Shown: positions 60,612 through 64,000 of the stretch, piece after piece
Position numbering within the stretch: position 1 is the stretch's first letter
Layout: every line of letters begins with the position of its first letter
NCBI RefSeq assembly: GCF_030269925.1
Contig: NC_085110.1
Location: 496,001 to 560,000, forward strand
Source: Bombyx mori
Lineage: Eukaryota; Arthropoda; Insecta; Lepidoptera; Bombycidae
Length of the DNA stretch: 64,000 nucleotides
Direction of reading: 5' to 3'
The notes under the pieces: model-generated
The model's database searches: none
What the model saw: the letters and a program-made list of their open reading frames with translations, nothing else
What the model was told of the DNA's origin: nothing
Program-made: the position numbers and the translations under genes

Positions 60612-61889
60612 ATGGAGGTCGACCTCGCTCCCGCCTCATCGACGGATGGATTCACCCTGGTGCAAAAGGGTAAGAAGCGTGCCGCGGAGTCTCGAGCTCC
60701 CGCGGCCGCTAAAATTAGCAAAGCCGCGAACGCGTCGCGCCCCCGCCCTCAGACTCCCGTTGCGCCTCCAGCCCGTGCCACTCCGTCGCCGCGTCCGGTG
60801 GCACAAAATAAAGCCCAGACCCCTCCCCCGGTAATCCTTCAAGAGAAGGCAGCTTGGGAACGAGTTTCCCTGGCCCTTAAGGCCAAAAATATCAATTTTA
60901 CGAATGCCCGTAACCTCGCGAACGGCATTCAAATTAAGGTTCGAACATCTGACGACCATAGGGCCCTCTCTTCTTACCTCCGTAAGGAGCGTATAAGTTT
61001 CCACACATATACGCTCCAGGAGGAGCGCGAACTCCGTGCCGTTATACGTGGCATCCCTAAAGAGTTGGATGCCGAGCTCGTCAAGGCCGACCTTCTCGAA
61101 CAAGGCCTACCGGTTAACTCCGTACACCGCATGCACACAGGCCGCGGAAGGGAGCCATATAATATGGTTCTCGTCGCCCTCCAGCCTACCCCCGAGGGTA
61201 AGCAAATATTCAACATCCGAACGGTCTGTAGCCTTTCCGGAATCGCAGTCGAAACCCCACACAAGAAAGGCACACCTAGCCAGTGCCATAACTGCCAATT
61301 ATACGGGCATTCTTCCCGTAACTGTCACGCGCGCCCCCGATGCGTCAAGTGCTTAGGCGATCACGCCACGGCCCTATGCACTCGCGATCAAAAAACCGCG
61401 ACAGAACCGCCTAGCTGCGTCCTGTGTCGAACACAGGGTCACCCCGCAAATTACCGCGGATGCCCCCGAGCCCCGAAAATAAATCGCCGCGTCGCCCGCC
61501 AAAACCGCCTCCGAGCTTCCGGCCCAGACATCAAAGCCTCGGCACCCTCTGTGTCGCAGGCTAAGCCAGCGTTCGTTCCGGCGCCGGTGCCCAGTGTCTC
61601 GGCCTGGGCGAAACCGCTGCCGTACATGAACACGGCTACAACTCCCTCCGCCGCGATTCGTCCCGCCCCCGCGACTCGTCCCTCTCCCGCGACTTGCCCT
61701 CCGACCGCGTCCGACAATCTCGCTTTAGCGATCGACTTCTTTCAGTCGATCAACTTTGAGCGCGTTAACGCTTTGGGCGACGCCATTCGCTCTGCCTCCA
61801 CTGCACAACACTTTATCGCCGTTGTGCAAGAATACGCCGACGTATACGCGTCATTAAATACGTACGTCCTCCCCTCACTCCGCCGGTAA
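60612..61889 (+). CDS. LINE ORF1 (gag-like), N-terminally truncated, frame intact
   Basis: An RNA-binding gag-like protein of 425 residues from the first internal ATG; the frame is open further upstream to the truncation. It has a PRE_C2HC-like domain (about residues 75-190), then three zinc knuckles (CHNCQLYGHSSRNC, CVKCLGDHATALC, CVLCRTQGHPANYRGC, about residues 225-285). A Pro/Ala-rich stretch and a conserved end (LAIDFFQSINFERVNALGD) follow. Unlike the copy at 20.9-22.5 kb there is no shift before the knuckles. It would normally package element RNA and, in Jockey relatives, target it to the nucleus. Confidence 0.85.
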   Translation: MEVDLAPASSTDGFTLVQKGKKRAAESRAPAAAKISKAANASRPRPQTPVAPPARATPSPRPVAQNKAQTPPPVILQEKAAWERVSLALKAKNINFTNARNLANGIQIKVRTSDDHRALSSYLRKERISFHTYTLQEERELRAVIRGIPKELDAELVKADLLEQGLPVNSVHRMHTGRGREPYNMVLVALQPTPEGKQIFNIRTVCSLSGIAVETPHKKGTPSQCHNCQLYGHSSRNCHARPRCVKCLGDHATALCTRDQKTATEPPSCVLCRTQGHPANYRGCPRAPKINRRVARQNRLRASGPDIKASAPSVSQAKPAFVPAPVPSVSAWAKPLPYMNTATTPSAAIRPAPATRPSPATCPPTASDNLALAIDFFQSINFERVNALGDAIRSASTAQHFIAVVQEYADVYASLNTYVLPSLRR

Positions 61890-61892
61890 TCA

Positions 61893-64000
61893 ATGGCGTA
61901 TATAAGTAGAATAAAGCCCCTATCCGTAACGATAGGATTTTTTAACGCTTACGGTCTCGCAAATCAGCGTGATCAGGTTTCTGACTTTTTGCGTGACCAT
62001 CAAATTGATATCTTTTTAGTGCAGGAGACCCTACTTAAGCCCGCGCGCCGTGACCCTAAAATCGCGAACTATAACATGGTCAGGAACGACAGGCTCTCTG
62101 CTCGTGGTGGTGGTACCGTCATTTACTATAGAAGAGCCCTGCATTGCGTCCCACTCGATCCTCCCGCGCTCGCTAATATCGAAGCATCAGTGTGCCGAAT
62201 CTCACTGACGGGACACGCGCCGATCGTTATCGCGTCCGTTTATCTTCCACCGGATAAGATCGTTCTAAGCAGTGATATCGAGGCGCTGCTCGGCATGGGG
62301 AGCTCTGTCATTCTGGCGGGCGACCTAAATTGTAAACACATTAGGTGGAACTCACACACCACAACCCCGAATGGCAGGCGGCTTGACGCGTTAGTCGATA
62401 ATCTCGCCTTCGATATCGTCGCTCCGCTAATCCCGACTCACTACCCGCTAAATATCGCGCATCGCCCGGATATACTCGACATAGCGTTATTAAAAAACGT
62501 AACTCTGCGCTTACACTCGATCGAAGTAGTTTCAGAGTTAGATTCAGACCACCGTCCCGTCGTTATGAAGCTCGGTCGCGCTCCCGATTCCGTTCCCGTC
62601 ACGAGGACTGTGGTGGATTGGCACACGCTGGGCATCAGCCTGGCTGAATCTGATCCACCATCGCTACCGTTTAGCCCGGACTCTACCCCGTCTCCTCAGG
62701 ATACCGCTGAAGCCATAGACATCTTAACGTCACACATCACCTCGACATTAGATAGGTCATCGAAACAAGTTGTAGCGGAGGACTTCCTCCACCGCTTCAA
62801 ATTGTCCGACGATATTAGGGAACTCCTTAGAGCTAAGAACGCCTCGATACGCGCCTACGACAGGTATCCTACCGCGGAAAATCGTATTCGAATGCGTGCC
62901 CTACAACGCGACGTAAAGTCTCGCATCGCCGAAGTCCGAGATGCCAGATGGTCTGATTTCTTAGAAGGACTCGCGCCCTCCCAAAGGTCTTACTACCGCT
63001 TAGCTCGTACTCTCAAATCGGATACGGTAGTAACTATGCCGCCCCTCGTAGGCCCCTCAGGCCGACTCACGGCGTTCGATGATGACGAAAAAGCAGAGCT
63101 GCTGGCCGATACATTGCAAACCCAGTGCACGCCCAGCACTCAATCCGTGGACCCTGTGCATGTAGAATTAGTAGACAGTGAGGTAGAACGCAGAGCCTCC
63201 TTGCCACCCTCTGATGTGTTACCACCCGTCACCCCGATGGAAGTTAAAGACTTGATCAAAGACCTACGTCCTCGCAAGGCTCCCGGTTCCGATGGTATAT
63301 CCAACCGCGTTATTAAACTTCTACCCGTCCAACTCATCGTGATGTTGGCATCTATTTTCAATGCCGCTATGGCGAACTCTATCTTTCCCGCGGCGTGGAA
63401 AGAAGCGGACGTTATCGGCATACATAAACCCGGTAAACCAAAAAATCATCCGACGAGCTACCGCCCGATTAGCCTCCTCATGTCTCTAGGCAAACTGTAT
63501 GAGCGTCTGCTCTACAAACGCCTCAGAGACTTCGTCTCATCCAAGGGCATTCTCATCGATGAACAATTCGGATTCCGTACAAATCACTCATGCGTTCAAC
63601 AGGTGCACCGCCTCACGGAGCACATTCTTGTGGGGCTTAATCGACCAAAACCGTTATACACCGGAGCTCTCTTCTTCGACGTCGCAAAAGCGTTCGACAA
63701 AGTCTGGCACAACGGTTTGATTTTCAAACTATTCAACATGGGTGTGCCGGATAGTCTCGTGCTCATCATACGGGACTTCTTGTCGAACCGCTCTTTTCGA
63801 TATCGAGTCGAGGGAACCCGCTCCTCCCCACGACCTCTCACAGCTGGAGTCCCGCAAGGCTCTGTCCTCTCACCCCTCCTATTTAGCTTATTCGTTAACG
63901 ATATTCCCCGGTCGCCGCCGACCCATTTAGCTTTATTCGCCGACGACACGACTGTTTACTATTCCAGTAGAAACAAGTCCCTAATCGCGAAGAAGCTTCA
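61893..64000 (+). CDS. LINE ORF2 (APE endonuclease and reverse transcriptase), partial at window edge, open
   Basis: It starts four bases after the ORF1 stop. The endonuclease comes first: FFNAYGLANQ, LVQETLL, AGDLNCKHIRWNS, DILDIALL and the catalytic SDHRPVVMK (about 62,545). A connector follows, then the reverse transcriptase: APGSDGISN, SYRPISLLMSLGKLYERLL, FDVAKAFDKVWH, GVPQGSVLSPLLFSL and catalytic LFADDTTVYY (about 63,930). I see no stop or shift through base 64000, and the positions broken in the other copy are intact here. About the last third of the protein is outside the window. Confidence 0.87.
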   Translation, partial: MAYISRIKPLSVTIGFFNAYGLANQRDQVSDFLRDHQIDIFLVQETLLKPARRDPKIANYNMVRNDRLSARGGGTVIYYRRALHCVPLDPPALANIEASVCRISLTGHAPIVIASVYLPPDKIVLSSDIEALLGMGSSVILAGDLNCKHIRWNSHTTTPNGRRLDALVDNLAFDIVAPLIPTHYPLNIAHRPDILDIALLKNVTLRLHSIEVVSELDSDHRPVVMKLGRAPDSVPVTRTVVDWHTLGISLAESDPPSLPFSPDSTPSPQDTAEAIDILTSHITSTLDRSSKQVVAEDFLHRFKLSDDIRELLRAKNASIRAYDRYPTAENRIRMRALQRDVKSRIAEVRDARWSDFLEGLAPSQRSYYRLARTLKSDTVVTMPPLVGPSGRLTAFDDDEKAELLADTLQTQCTPSTQSVDPVHVELVDSEVERRASLPPSDVLPPVTPMEVKDLIKDLRPRKAPGSDGISNRVIKLLPVQLIVMLASIFNAAMANSIFPAAWKEADVIGIHKPGKPKNHPTSYRPISLLMSLGKLYERLLYKRLRDFVSSKGILIDEQFGFRTNHSCVQQVHRLTEHILVGLNRPKPLYTGALFFDVAKAFDKVWHNGLIFKLFNMGVPDSLVLIIRDFLSNRSFRYRVEGTRSSPRPLTAGVPQGSVLSPLLFSLFVNDIPRSPPTHLALFADDTTVYYSSRNKSLIAKKL

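Larger units (their letters stand above)
60505..64000 (+). mobile_element. Jockey-clade LINE, 5'-truncated copy running off the window
   Basis: Same family as the element at 17762-22918 but in the opposite orientation. Homology begins at about 60,480-60,510, inside ORF1 (ATCATCCGCGGCCTCCGTCG), so the leader and the start of ORF1 are missing, a typical 5' truncation. Nucleotide identity to the first copy is high over the whole shared length by eye. The 3' end and the target duplication lie outside. Confidence 0.88.

Noticed and set aside
1..64000. CRISPR arrays, bacterial operons, rRNA genes
   Set aside because: None were seen. The repeats are dispersed SINE/LINE copies, and the genes have spliceosomal introns.

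Overview
The window looks like genomic DNA of a lepidopteran insect, most likely a silkworm (Bombyx) or close relative. At least eleven clear copies of a tRNA-derived SINE that I recognise as the Bombyx Bm1 family are scattered through it. There are also several LINE 3' ends ending in GGCAATAAAA, RTE-like 3' ends, two copies of a Jockey-clade LINE and an LTR retrotransposon. Host genes are split by GT..AG introns and the spacer DNA is AT-rich. Nothing bacterial, organellar or CRISPR-like was seen.

Layout. Bases 1-30,700 are gene-poor: intact and decayed SINE/LINE fragments, a possible DNA transposon bounded by GGGGTAAATTGGGAC motifs (9.48-11.05 kb), and a decayed Jockey-clade LINE on the minus strand (17.76-22.92 kb). 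At 30.7-32.3 kb, minus strand, is a carboxylesterase with an intact catalytic triad whose last exon I could not find. At 34.0-39.8 and 41.5-45.6 kb, plus strand, are two tandem seven-exon genes for the axonemal outer-arm dynein intermediate chain 2 (DNAI2 type), with the first six exons identical in length between copies. At 46.9-56.4 kb, plus strand, is a nine-exon F-box/WD-repeat gene resembling FBXW5. Its first intron carries a young LTR retrotransposon (identical 263-bp LTRs, 4-bp target duplication) whose gag-protease-RT part is inverted relative to its integrase. At 58.0-60.2 kb, plus strand, is a three-exon gene for a Cys/Pro-rich protein I do not recognise. It is followed by a shifted reading frame and then by a 5'-truncated Jockey-clade LINE of the same family as the first, whose ORF1 and ORF2 are open to the window edge.

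Functionally, the only clear theme is the flagellar axoneme: two dynein intermediate chains lie next to each other. In insects motile axonemes occur mainly in sperm and in chordotonal neurons. That the neighbouring Cys/Pro-rich gene is also a sperm gene is only a guess. The rest of the window is mainly a record of retrotransposition: nested SINEs, a fold-back SINE, an internally inverted LTR element and a LINE landing next to or inside a host coding region.
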